Assembly: GCA_018993265.1 (NCBI GenBank)
Contig: JAGKSW010000008.1
Span: forward strand, 1 to 35,234
DNA from: Nostoc sp. TH1S01
Lineage (GTDB): Bacteria; Cyanobacteriota; Cyanobacteriia; Cyanobacteriales; Nostocaceae
DNA: 35,234 bases
Direction: 5' to 3'
In this document: piece after piece, positions 1-8,624 of the stretch
Layout of the letters: each line of letters starts with the position of its first letter
Position numbering within the stretch: position 1 is the first letter of the stretch
Translations under genes and position numbers: made by a program
Notes under the pieces: generated by a model
Told to the model about the DNA's origin: nothing
The model's input: the letters and a program-made list of their open reading frames with translations, nothing else
The model's database searches: none

Positions 1-2
1 GG

Positions 3-101
3 TTTGGGGAATTCGCCAACGGTATCAAAATCTTATCACAGCCTGACCAATGGAGAGGTAGTTTTGAGCTTATCTCCCATTGGGTTCCGCAGTTTATCTG
101 A
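3..101 (+). CDS. possible C-terminal end of a gene cut by the window edge
   Basis: Frame 3 is open from the left edge to a TGA at 99-101 and encodes about 32 residues that end in the residues HWVPQFI. The composition looks protein-like, but frame 1 is also open here to a TAA at 109-111, so the choice of frame is not secure. I do not recognise the family. Confidence 0.25.
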   Translation, partial: FGEFANGIKILSQPDQWRGSFELISHWVPQFI

Positions 102-783
102 CTGGGATTAATGCTTGAGCAAGGTGAATTGCTGGAAAATCATCGAAGTGAATGATCTGCTATTACGTAAGTAACAGGCATCAACTGCGACACTCTAACA
201 GCAAGATAACAACCGCGCTGCATTGGAACGCCCGCGTATGCTCGGTTAAGTTGCAAAGGTTGTCTGCGTCCGGTGAGCGCGAACGTTTTAAATATTTTTT
301 GATATCCTTTCTTTCAAATTATGACCCTTCGAGAAGCTCAGGGCATCGCTTATGACTCCTGAGTGCTAAATTCTTACGCAGTAGGAATATTATTTTTGAG
401 TGCAATTTTTTAGTGTCAATTTAAGTTATCTTCCGAAAAACTGTCATCAGTAATTCATCAAAAAAGTACAATTCTAAAAATAATTTGTAATGTAGTATTA
501 AGCAAGTTGCAGGACTAAGCTGATAAATTTGCCTCAAATATTTAAAAATTTAGCAAAATAATTCATTGACAAAAGTAGTATTATCTGAATTCACAATAAT
601 CTCGATTTCTGAATTAAAGTCGGCTTCCTATACCCGCAACTTTATTACCAAATTTATAGCAGTCGAAGTAAAGGTGAGGACAAAAACCAATCATCAAACA
701 TAAAAACTAAGCAGCTTTTAAACCTTTTGCCTGTTACCTAGTATACATGGCAGTTCTCATCAATCCTAGGAAAGATTTGATCT
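102..783. other. non-coding leader before the GAF-domain receptor gene
   Basis: This stretch of about 680 bases is AT-rich. I see no convincing gene in it: a 67-codon open frame at 152-355 has no family resemblance and no clear ribosome site. The last bases before the ATG at 784 contain AGGAAAG with about nine bases of spacing, a reasonable ribosome binding site. A long 5' leader or distal promoter may lie here, but no specific element could be assigned. Confidence 0.4.
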
Positions 784-3700
784 ATGACTCAGCATTCTAC
801 CAAGAAACCCAATAGTAATATTGCTAATACTGAAGTTGAACCACTCCTAGCCAAAGCCAGTAATTATCAAAATAATATTAATCTCAATAGGGAAAACAGT
901 AGCAATTCGTTGCGCCGTTCCCAGTCGCTTTTGCCTTGGCAACAAGGACAGCAACAATGGAGCTTAAAATCGAAAGTTACTGGTTGGGCGATCGCTCTCA
1001 GTATGCTACCAGTGTTAGGTATAGGAGCAGCCAGCTACTTTGGCAGCCAGTCAATCACTCAGCAAATTAACCAAGCCAAGTCAGCCAGCACCGCAGATTT
1101 AGAACCAGCACAAACTAGCCTCCAGCAATATCAAACAGCTTTATTATGGGGAACTGGGATGATTGCTGTCTTATCAGGTGCGATCGCATCTCTCATTTCC
1201 CATCGTCTGACGCGACCTGTTTTGTCGGCGGCGGAGATTTCTACAGTTTTAGTTAATAGATTAAGTCGTCGAGAAGAAGTAGAAACTCAAACTGATATTA
1301 CAGAACAAGATGAATTAGTTGCGCTCAAAGCCAACATTAACCAGCTACAACTTCAGTTACCCGCCTTACTCTCTAAACAAGAAACGGAAACAGAACGTTC
1401 TCAATTGTTAATTAACCTGACTCGCCGAATGCAGGAAGCACTTTCGCAAGAAGACCTGCTCAGGACTACAGTAGAAGAAGTTCGTAAAGCTTTGAGAATC
1501 GACCGTGTAGTTATTTTTCACTTTGACTCTAATTGGAATGGCTCATTTTTAGAAGAATCAGCCGCACCTGGTTTACCCAAAATATTATGGGCGACTGTGA
1601 CTGATCCCTGTTTTCAAGAAAGATACATTGAACAGTACCGCCAAGGACGTGTCCGCGCCATCAATAACATTTACCAAGCTGATCTGACAGATTGTCACAT
1701 CGGTTTGCTAGAAAGATTTGGCATTAAAGCCAACTTAGTTGCACCCATCCTCAAAAATAATCAGCTATTCGGCTTGCTCATTGGTCATCAATGTTCTGCA
1801 CCCCGATTTTGGCAACAGGCTGAAATTGATTTATTTGCTCAAGTCGCTACACAACTAGGATTTGCCCTTGACCATACCAGACTTGTAGAACAAATCGACA
1901 AAAGAGCCGACCAAGCGCATTTGGTCATCGATATTACCCGCAAAATTCGGCAATCGCTCAACGAAGAAGATGTGCTGAAAACCACCGTTGAAGAAATTCG
2001 CAAAGCCCTCAGTACAGACCGCGTGTTAGTGTATGGTTTTGATGCTGACTGGTATGGCACAGTCATCGCGGAAGCCGTAGTTCCCGGTTTCCCGAAAGCA
2101 TTGCGTGCCAAAATTAAAGACCCTTGCTTTGCTGAAGGTTATGTAGAGCAATACAGAACAGGTCGAGTTCAAGCAACCAATGATATTTACAAGGCAGGTC
2201 TGAGTGCTTGTCACATCAGCCAACTGGAACCTTTTGCTGTCAAAGCCAACTTAGTTGCACCCATTCTCAAAGATGACAAGTTATTCGGCTTATTGATTGC
2301 CCATCATTGTGCTGCACCGCGCGAATGGCAACAAACCGAGATTGATTTAGTAACTCAGTTAGCTATGCAGGTGGGATTTGCCCTTGACCATGCCAGATTA
2401 CTCCAGCGCATTGATGCTGAAGGAGTACGTACTCAGCTACAGGTAGACATTACCCGCAAGATTCGGCGATCGCTCAACGAAGAAGATGTGCTGAAAACCA
2501 CCGTTGAAGAAATCCGCAAAGCCATCAGCGCCGACCGGGTAATAGTGTATGGTTTTGATGCTGAATGGTACGGTACAGTCATCGCTGAAGCGGTAGTTCC
2601 CGGTTTTCCAAAAGCGTTGCGTGCCAAAATTAAAGATCCTTGCTTTGTGGAAGGCTATGTAGACCAATACAGAGCCGGTCGAGTCAAAGCCACAAATGAT
2701 ATTTACAAGGCAGGTCTAAGTGCTTGTCACATCAGCCAATTAGAGCCTTTCGCTGTCAAAGCCAACTTAGTTGCACCCATTCTCAAAGATGACCAATTAT
2801 TTGGCTTATTAATTGCCCATCAATGTGCTGCACCGCGGGATTGGCAACAGCCAGAAATTGATTTGTTTGCACAGTTGGCAATGCAGGTAGGATTTGCCCT
2901 TGACCATGCCAGGTTGTTAGACCAAGTAGAGCAAGCCTATCAATCTTTAGAATCAGCTTTGACACAGCAAAATCTGCGACAAGGAGTATTGCAAGTTCAA
3001 GTATCTCAATTATTGAAAGATCATCAAACGGTTGTCGAAACAATTTCCACTCAGGCAATTAGCCAAATGGATGCTCTCACAGAGGCTCATCATCAAATTC
3101 AAGCATTAGCTGGCGGAATTCAAGAAATTTTCCGGTGTGTGCAAGAGCTAGAAAACCAAGCCCAGCAAATTTCCGCGCAAGTAGAAACCCGTCAGGAAGA
3201 GATGAAGGGAATTTTAGATGAGATTGTGGCGGTAGGGACTACGGCTGTAGAAGCGACTACCAGACTGAATTATTTTGACTCCCCCTCTCAAACACTGTTA
3301 GCTAAAGTTAGTTTGATTAGTCTGGTAGCATCACAAATCAAGCGCCAGGCGATGAAGGTAGTCTTTGATGCTGTACGGACTGAGGAAGCAGATTTGACGA
3401 GTACTGCGGAGCAATTACTTGCTTTGGTGCAGCAGTTAGATGATGAAATGACAGAAATTAAATCTTTAGTGAATGAGGTTGATTTGGCTAATACTGAAGT
3501 CACGGCATTAATGCGCTTAGGAGAACAACAAGCGATCGCCGCTACTCAAGAAGTTACAGTAACTCAGCAAGCACTCAACCACATTACAGCCATGAGCCAG
3601 CAAATCAATGCGCTGCTCAAAGAACTGATGCAAGCTGCTAACAACCAAGTCGAAATTTCTACTACAGTTAGTCAATCTCTGTTGGAAGTTGCTGGGGTTT

Positions 3701-3792
3701 CACAACAGACAACTGCACAAACGGTTAACTTAGCTAAAGATTTAACTAAGTTAACTGCGATCGCCCAAGAATGGGCAGAAAACAATATATGA
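784..3792 (+). CDS. membrane-anchored sensor with three tandem DXCF-type cyanobacteriochrome GAF domains and an MCP-like tail
   Basis: The 1002-residue protein is a candidate light-sensing receptor of the PixJ/chemoreceptor type. Two hydrophobic segments (about residues 65-85 and 120-140) bracket a short periplasmic loop. A HAMP-like stretch follows, then three GAF units. Each GAF carries a DPCF motif (Cys276, Cys448, Cys620) and, exactly 28 residues later, a Cys-His pair (Cys304, Cys476, Cys648). This two-cysteine pattern is known for DXCF cyanobacteriochromes, in which the second Cys binds the bilin. The units repeat every 172 residues, and units 2 and 3 are nearly identical. The tail (about 720-1002) is helical coiled coil and aligns without gaps to the chemoreceptor hairpin ending in EIKSLV (892-897). 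The usual glutamate-rich GEQGRGF tip is absent, being replaced around 867-874. No che genes lie nearby. The photoreceptor role is inferred from motifs. Confidence 0.85.
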   Translation: MTQHSTKKPNSNIANTEVEPLLAKASNYQNNINLNRENSSNSLRRSQSLLPWQQGQQQWSLKSKVTGWAIALSMLPVLGIGAASYFGSQSITQQINQAKSASTADLEPAQTSLQQYQTALLWGTGMIAVLSGAIASLISHRLTRPVLSAAEISTVLVNRLSRREEVETQTDITEQDELVALKANINQLQLQLPALLSKQETETERSQLLINLTRRMQEALSQEDLLRTTVEEVRKALRIDRVVIFHFDSNWNGSFLEESAAPGLPKILWATVTDPCFQERYIEQYRQGRVRAINNIYQADLTDCHIGLLERFGIKANLVAPILKNNQLFGLLIGHQCSAPRFWQQAEIDLFAQVATQLGFALDHTRLVEQIDKRADQAHLVIDITRKIRQSLNEEDVLKTTVEEIRKALSTDRVLVYGFDADWYGTVIAEAVVPGFPKALRAKIKDPCFAEGYVEQYRTGRVQATNDIYKAGLSACHISQLEPFAVKANLVAPILKDDKLFGLLIAHHCAAPREWQQTEIDLVTQLAMQVGFALDHARLLQRIDAEGVRTQLQVDITRKIRRSLNEEDVLKTTVEEIRKAISADRVIVYGFDAEWYGTVIAEAVVPGFPKALRAKIKDPCFVEGYVDQYRAGRVKATNDIYKAGLSACHISQLEPFAVKANLVAPILKDDQLFGLLIAHQCAAPRDWQQPEIDLFAQLAMQVGFALDHARLLDQVEQAYQSLESALTQQNLRQGVLQVQVSQLLKDHQTVVETISTQAISQMDALTEAHHQIQALAGGIQEIFRCVQELENQAQQISAQVETRQEEMKGILDEIVAVGTTAVEATTRLNYFDSPSQTLLAKVSLISLVASQIKRQAMKVVFDAVRTEEADLTSTAEQLLALVQQLDDEMTEIKSLVNEVDLANTEVTALMRLGEQQAIAATQEVTVTQQALNHITAMSQQINALLKELMQAANNQVEISTTVSQSLLEVAGVSQQTTAQTVNLAKDLTKLTAIAQEWAENNI

Positions 3793-3845
3793 GGTGTAAA
3801 GGTGTAGGTGAGCAAAAATCCTGACACCCCTACACCCTTACACCC
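3793..3845. terminator. large stem-loop between convergent genes
   Basis: GGTGTAAAGGTGTAGG at 3793-3808 pairs, with a few wobbles, with CACCCCTACACCCTTACACC at 3825-3844. It lies directly after the receptor stop codon and before the end of the convergent fasciclin gene, so it could end transcription from both sides. The arms are built from GGTGTAR-type short repeats. Confidence 0.5.
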
Positions 3846-3856
3846 TGATAAATAAA

Positions 3857-4714
3857 CTACAAGCTAGGCGGCAAAATCACATTGTCGATCCCATGAATCA
3901 CACCGTTGCTGCCTTGAATATCTGCCTGAGTCACCTGAGCATCATTCACCATTACCCCATTGCTATCAACTTTCACTGCAATGGAATCACCTTGCAAGCT
4001 TTTAACTTCACCAGATTTCAAATCGGAAGACAATACTTTGCCTTGTACAACATGGTAAGTCAATATCTTCACCAGAACTTCTTTGTTTTCTGGCTTTAGC
4101 AAGTCTTTTAAAGCGTCTGGGGGTAGTTTAGCAAAGGCGGCATCCGTTGGGGCAAAAATGGTGAAAGGCCCTGCACCTTGTAAAGTTTCTATCAATCCAG
4201 CCGCTTTTAAAGCTGCGGTCAGAGTTTTAAAAGAACTGCTCGATTCAGCTATTGCTACAACAGTTTTGTTTGGATTGCTGGTTTCGCTTGTCGAAGGTTT
4301 AGCTGGTGTTGCGGGAGGTTGGACTGTGGGTGCAGGTGGTTTAACTGGTGTTTCAGCAGGTGGAGTCACCGGAGTAGGAGCAGTTTCGCTAGGCGCAGTC
4401 TGACTACCACGGTTATAAGGAGGCTCATTAAAAATGCTAGGGCGAGGATTTAGACCTCTGTTTGGGTTTTTTTGCGCTACTAAATTTCTGTTACGCACGT
4501 TGTTTTTATCTGTGGCGATCGCAGGCTCAACAGGTGTATAACTGGCATTGGCCTGTATTCGTTGACTCCGGTTATAGGGAGCTTCATTAAAAATGCTGGG
4601 GTTGGGATTTAATACTTCTTTAGCTTGTGATGGTAAAGTAACCAGGAGACTCATCCCTGCTACTCCTGCCACACTTGCTATATTAGTCAATAACTTGCTG
4701 TAATTCCCCTTCAT
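3857..4714 (-). CDS. secreted fasciclin (FAS1) domain protein
   Basis: The 285-residue protein starts at ATG 4714. An upstream in-frame GTG at 4747 would add 11 residues in front of an otherwise normal signal peptide, so I prefer the ATG. The signal peptide runs to about SQA at residue 31. Next come two copies of an NPxPSIFNExPYNR motif (about 36-49 and 89-102), a Pro/Thr/Ala-rich linker (about 105-147) and one FAS1 domain (about 150-285). The FAS1 domain shows the FTIFAPTDAAF box and the YHVVQGK and GVIHGIDNVILPP boxes of the family. FAS1 domains mediate adhesion or carbohydrate and surface contacts; the target here is unknown. The protein is expected in the periplasm or cell envelope. The gene is convergent with the receptor gene. 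Confidence 0.88.
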   Translation of the reverse strand: MKGNYSKLLTNIASVAGVAGMSLLVTLPSQAKEVLNPNPSIFNEAPYNRSQRIQANASYTPVEPAIATDKNNVRNRNLVAQKNPNRGLNPRPSIFNEPPYNRGSQTAPSETAPTPVTPPAETPVKPPAPTVQPPATPAKPSTSETSNPNKTVVAIAESSSSFKTLTAALKAAGLIETLQGAGPFTIFAPTDAAFAKLPPDALKDLLKPENKEVLVKILTYHVVQGKVLSSDLKSGEVKSLQGDSIAVKVDSNGVMVNDAQVTQADIQGSNGVIHGIDNVILPPSL

Positions 4715-5117
4715 AAATTTTGTTTGTTTTGATTTAACACAGTTCACATAAAAACTTATATCACTTTGCTACACAAAAAATCTCAATACAATAGTAATAT
4801 CTTTGCCAAAAATATTTCCTATCCTGATAATTTTAAATATTTTGGTATTTATCGTATCCTGGTAATTTAAATTGCTAAATTTTTTCGTTTTGATTATCTA
4901 TTACAATTGCATAAATTCTTATCTTTGCTAATCTCTGATTCGCTATCAGAGTATCCGATTTAATCATCAATAACCTTGATTAATAAATAACTAGATTCTC
5001 ATTGGCAAAAATTAATACTAAAATTTCAGTAAATCTATTTATTATTACATTAATGACCAATTATGTATATTATTCTCACGACTTAAAAATTTATTGATCA
5101 TGTCCGCAAAAAACAAA

Positions 5118-5151
5118 GTGACTTATCTTGATGAGATGATCACTAAGTCAC
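5118..5151. promoter_or_regulatory. inverted repeat in the fasciclin/GST divergent spacer
   Basis: GTGACTTA (5118-5125) and TAAGTCAC (5144-5151) form perfect 8-base arms around an 18-base loop. It lies about 120 bases before the GST start in an otherwise AT-rich 550-base spacer (4715-5268) where I see nothing else. It could be an operator or an RNA hairpin; neither can be decided from sequence alone. Confidence 0.3.
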
Positions 5152-5268
5152 AAATCTGAGATTTAAAGCAATATTTTTGGCATAAAGCTGGTTTTTTTCT
5201 GCGAAAATTCTGGGAGTACATATACAATGAGAGAGTTATTCCATCACCCCGTTATTCAGGTATAGAAG

Positions 5269-6060
5269 ATGCTGGAATTATACCAATGGGAACTTTCTCA
5301 ATATTCGGAAAAAGTGCGGCTAATTCTAGATTACAAAGGGTTAGAATACCGCAAAATCGAAGTCACTCCTGGTATCGGACAGATAGAACTATTTCGGCTC
5401 ACTGGTCAAAAACAAGTGCCAGTATTAAAGGATGGTAATCGCTACATTGCAGATTCTACAGAAATAGCTAAGTATTTAGACTTAAAATATCCGGAACGTC
5501 CCCTGATACCACAAAATCCCAAGCAAAAAGCTTTAACCTTATTAATTGAAGAATGGGCAGATGAATCAATCGGAATTAAAGGTAGAAAAGCTCTTTTTGC
5601 CGCTATCAGTCAGGATCAAAACTTTCGCAAATCCTTATTACCCACATCAACACCAGATATATTCAGGAATTTAGTTGAAGGAGTACCCAGCGATATTTTA
5701 ACAGTCTTGGGTTTGGGTGTAGGATATAGCCCAGATGTGGTGAAAGCAGCGATCGCTGATTTAAAACAAGACCTAGAAGCACTAACTTTATTATTGGCAG
5801 ATAGTCCTTATCTGACTGGCGACGAACCAACTTTAGCTGACTTAGCCGTAGCTGGGTTATCAATATTATTGAAGTTTCCCGAAGGCGCTTATCTAGATTT
5901 ACCAGCAAGTCTGAGAGGTCAAGGAGTGCCAAGCATAGCACATAACCCCGATTATCAATTATTCTTTGAATGGCGCGATCGCCTTTATGCTCAATTTCGT
6001 AAACCATTAATCGGCGCTTCTCCAGCAGGTTCAGCACCAACTTCGATTCAAATTGATTAG
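5269..6060 (+). CDS. glutathione S-transferase family protein
   Basis: The 263-residue protein has an N-terminal thioredoxin-like GST domain (about 1-78) with the early Ser-Gln-Tyr-Ser motif in the place of the catalytic Ser/Cys. It also has the conserved QVPVL loop and the DSTEIAKYL segment that contacts glutathione. The C-terminal helical domain (about 90-250) contains a typical GDEPTLADLAVAG box. This is a soluble cytoplasmic enzyme, probably acting in conjugation, peroxide detoxification or isomerisation; the substrate cannot be told. The start at ATG 5269 matches the normal GST N-terminus, although the ribosome site is weak. The HerA-like ATPase gene follows 73 bases later, separated by heptamer repeats, so co-transcription is possible but unproven. 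Confidence 0.88.
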   Translation: MLELYQWELSQYSEKVRLILDYKGLEYRKIEVTPGIGQIELFRLTGQKQVPVLKDGNRYIADSTEIAKYLDLKYPERPLIPQNPKQKALTLLIEEWADESIGIKGRKALFAAISQDQNFRKSLLPTSTPDIFRNLVEGVPSDILTVLGLGVGYSPDVVKAAIADLKQDLEALTLLLADSPYLTGDEPTLADLAVAGLSILLKFPEGAYLDLPASLRGQGVPSIAHNPDYQLFFEWRDRLYAQFRKPLIGASPAGSAPTSIQID

Positions 6061-6062
6061 TG

Positions 6063-6097
6063 TGAAGTATGAAGTATGAAGTCTGAAGTCTGAAATT
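6063..6097. repeat. heptamer tandem repeat (TGAAGTN, five units)
   Basis: Consecutive units TGAAGTA, TGAAGTA, TGAAGTC, TGAAGTC and TGAAATT fill most of the spacer after the GST gene. This is the short tandemly repeated heptamer type known from heterocystous cyanobacteria. Confidence 0.85.
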
Positions 6098-6133
6098 TCA
6101 TCGTTCTGCCTCCTGCCTTCTGACTATTAACAA

Positions 6134-7873
6134 ATGACAAATGACAAATTGGTAAAACCATTAGGTTCGGTAATCCAAGGCTCACTAACTGGCGGATTAG
6201 AAGTAAGACTACACCCGGATATTTCTGTAGAAGATATGCGGGTGGGTAAGTTTTTAGTAGTCCAAGGGATGCGATCGCGGTTTTTTTGTATGCTGACAGA
6301 TGTATCCCTCGGTACAGCTAACGCCCGGATTATTGCTAATCCGCCCAGTTGGGAAGACACTTTTTTACGGGAAGTCTTAGCCGGAAGTGGTACTTATGGA
6401 ACCATCGCCTTAGCGCCGATGTTGATGTTTACCCCCGAATCTAATGAGTCTTTTTCTTCTACTAACGGCAAATCTGCAAATCCTTTTGTTCCGTCAACTA
6501 CGGGTTTGGCTTCATTTCAACCCCAAACTAGTACGACGATGGAATTATTACCAGTCAAAACTATTCCCAGTCACTTTAGTCAGGTTTTTGACGCAAGTGA
6601 AGAAGATTTTCGCCGCGTCTTTGGTTGGGAAGATGACATCCAAAGAAAGAATTTTGCCATTGGTAAACCATTAGATATGGATGTACCTGTGTGCATTGAT
6701 TTAAATCGATTTGTTGAACGCAGCAACGGCGTTTTTGGTAAATCTGGTACAGGTAAATCCTTTCTCACCCGCTTGCTGTTGGCTGGTGTGATTCGCAAAA
6801 ATGCAGCGGTAAACTTGATTTTTGATATGCACTCAGAATACGGTTGGGAAGCCGTAGCTGAAGGTAAGAATGTTAATACTGTTAAAGGTTTAAAGCAATT
6901 ATTTCCGGGGAAGGTGGAAGTCTACACCCTTGACCCTGAATCAACTAAACGGCGGGGTGTGCGCGATTCTCAAGAACTATATCTCAGTTATGAACAAATC
7001 GAAGTTGAAGATATTAAATTATGTAGCCGCGATTTAGGACTGTCAGAAGCCGCATTAGATAACGCCAACATTCTTTATAGTGAATTCAACAAAGCTTGGA
7101 TTGTGCAACTGCTGAACATGACGAACGAAGAAATCGAAATGTTCTGTGAAGAAAAGCGGGGACACAAAGGCTCAATTATGGCTTTGCAACGCAAACTCTT
7201 GCGCCTAGACGGTTTGAAGTATATGCGGGCAGTTTGTCCTCAAAATTATATTAATAAAATCTTACAATCCCTAGAGGCTGGTAAGAATGTAGTGGTAGAA
7301 TTTGGTTCCCAGTCAAATATGCTCTCTTATATGTTGGTGACAAATATGATCACCAGACGTATTCATGAGCATTATGTCAAAAAAGCTGATAAGTTCTTGC
7401 AAAGCAAAAACCCCAACGATCGCCCGACACCTTTGATGATTACCATTGAAGAGGCGCATCGTTTTCTCGACCCGGCCATTGTCCAAAGTACTATCTTCGG
7501 GACGATCGCGCGGGAACTGCGGAAATATTTCGTAACGTTGCTAGTAGTTGATCAACGACCGTCGGGCATAGATAATGAAGTTATGTCCCAGATTGGTACT
7601 CGAATCACAGCCTTACTCAACGACGAAAAAGACATCGATGCCATTTTTACGGGTGTATCTGGTTCAGGTGGACTGCGATCTGTACTGGCAAAATTAGACT
7701 CCAAACAACAAGCCTTGATTTTAGGTCATGCTGTTCCCATGCCAGTAGTTGTTCGTACTCGTCCTTACGATGCTACTTTCTACACTGAAATCGGTGATCC
7801 AGCTTGGGACGAAAAGCCAGACGCAGAAGTATTCGCTGCTGCGGAACTAGCTAAAGCTGATTTGGGATTTTAA
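6134..7873 (+). CDS. HerA/DUF87-type ATP-binding protein
   Basis: The 579-residue protein begins with a small beta-barrel-like HerA N-domain (about 1-95). A FtsK/HerA-type P-loop ATPase core follows, with Walker A GKSGTGKS at about 202-209 and a Walker B of hydrophobic residues followed by EEAH at about 434-442. HerA enzymes are hexameric DNA translocases that in archaea pair with the NurA nuclease in end resection; related bacterial DUF87 proteins have varied roles. No NurA-like gene lies beside it, so a resection role is not supported by context. The start at ATG 6134 has an alternative ATG about nine codons upstream only outside this frame. Heptamer repeats lie on both sides, so it is probably its own unit or weakly linked to the GST gene. 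Confidence 0.85.
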   Translation: MTNDKLVKPLGSVIQGSLTGGLEVRLHPDISVEDMRVGKFLVVQGMRSRFFCMLTDVSLGTANARIIANPPSWEDTFLREVLAGSGTYGTIALAPMLMFTPESNESFSSTNGKSANPFVPSTTGLASFQPQTSTTMELLPVKTIPSHFSQVFDASEEDFRRVFGWEDDIQRKNFAIGKPLDMDVPVCIDLNRFVERSNGVFGKSGTGKSFLTRLLLAGVIRKNAAVNLIFDMHSEYGWEAVAEGKNVNTVKGLKQLFPGKVEVYTLDPESTKRRGVRDSQELYLSYEQIEVEDIKLCSRDLGLSEAALDNANILYSEFNKAWIVQLLNMTNEEIEMFCEEKRGHKGSIMALQRKLLRLDGLKYMRAVCPQNYINKILQSLEAGKNVVVEFGSQSNMLSYMLVTNMITRRIHEHYVKKADKFLQSKNPNDRPTPLMITIEEAHRFLDPAIVQSTIFGTIARELRKYFVTLLVVDQRPSGIDNEVMSQIGTRITALLNDEKDIDAIFTGVSGSGGLRSVLAKLDSKQQALILGHAVPMPVVVRTRPYDATFYTEIGDPAWDEKPDAEVFAAAELAKADLGF

Positions 7874-7879
7874 AAAGTC

Positions 7880-7907
7880 TGATGTCTGATGTCTGAAGTC
7901 TGAAATG
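7880..7907. repeat. heptamer tandem repeat (TGATGTC/TGAAGTC)
   Basis: Four adjacent 7-base units (TGATGTC twice, TGAAGTC, TGAAATG) start seven bases after the ATPase stop codon. They belong to the same sequence family as the repeat at 6063. Confidence 0.8.
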
Positions 7908-8008
7908 AATATGAGGAAAAAAGTTGAAAGACTTACCAAATCTAGGTCTTGATGTATAACGATATGGCTTTTAGGGCTGGAGCGTTGAATTTTCAGTATG
8001 ATGACGAA

Positions 8009-8048
8009 ACTTCACACTTCATACTTCATACTTCACACTTCATACTTC
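8009..8048. repeat. heptamer tandem repeat (ACTTCAN), opposite orientation
   Basis: Units ACTTCAC and ACTTCAT alternate for about five to six copies. They are the reverse complement of the TGAAGTN family at 6063 and 7880. Because the two orientations lie about 110 bases apart, a transcript crossing both could fold into a long stem. Confidence 0.8.
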
Positions 8049-8624
8049 CATTCGTAACTTCCCTCCACAAATATGCCCAGAGAGTTCGGTTTTCTCCCTA
8101 CCGATAGGCAACATAAGAGGGGGTTTTGCCGTCACTATAGATATAGTAAGCACTCTAAGGAAGTTTAAAATTTTTTTTGTAATTAAACACTTTTAGTTTA
8201 TAATTTCTCCTTCTCTAGACTACTTTACTATCCACCTGATTTGTCCTAAGATAAAAGCAAGTAAAACTCATACCGACTTCGGATTTACCAGTCGCCGAAC
8301 GCGACTGAAGATAAAGAAGAATTCTTGAAAACCAACCCAGTGTGCTTTTAAAAGACCTAACAATTTAGGAAGGGTAGGGGAACCTATCTCAAACACTTAT
8401 CTTCTGGAATCTCAAGTATGTGAACTGATTATTTTTATATAGCTGTTCATCAACTATGAAAGCCAGAACGAGGAAGCAGCAAGTAGAGGAGCAAGGGGAA
8501 CAAATTTCTAAATCAGCCATCCCTAGAAACCACCTGAGTTCGGTTTTTATAGATAGCCTTTCCTAATTAATTTTTTTAGTTATTAAAGATTCATTGTGTT
8601 TACGGAGTAGAGGACAACGCACCA
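8049..8624 (+). other. long leader before the group-2 sigma gene
   Basis: The roughly 575 bases before the sigma gene hold no gene I can support. The stretch is AT-rich and shows a T-run at 8170-8180. A GAGTTCGGTTTT-like word occurs twice (about 8091 and 8537). Group-2 sigma genes often have several promoters, so promoters or a structured leader are likely, but no -10/-35 pair is convincing enough to place. Confidence 0.35.

Noticed and set aside
152-355. 67-codon open frame before the receptor gene
   Set aside because: No ribosome site, no family resemblance, and a composition unlike neighbouring proteins.
1839-3503. Several minus-strand open frames inside the receptor gene
   Set aside because: They mirror the repeated GAF DNA on the other strand and have no protein-like features.
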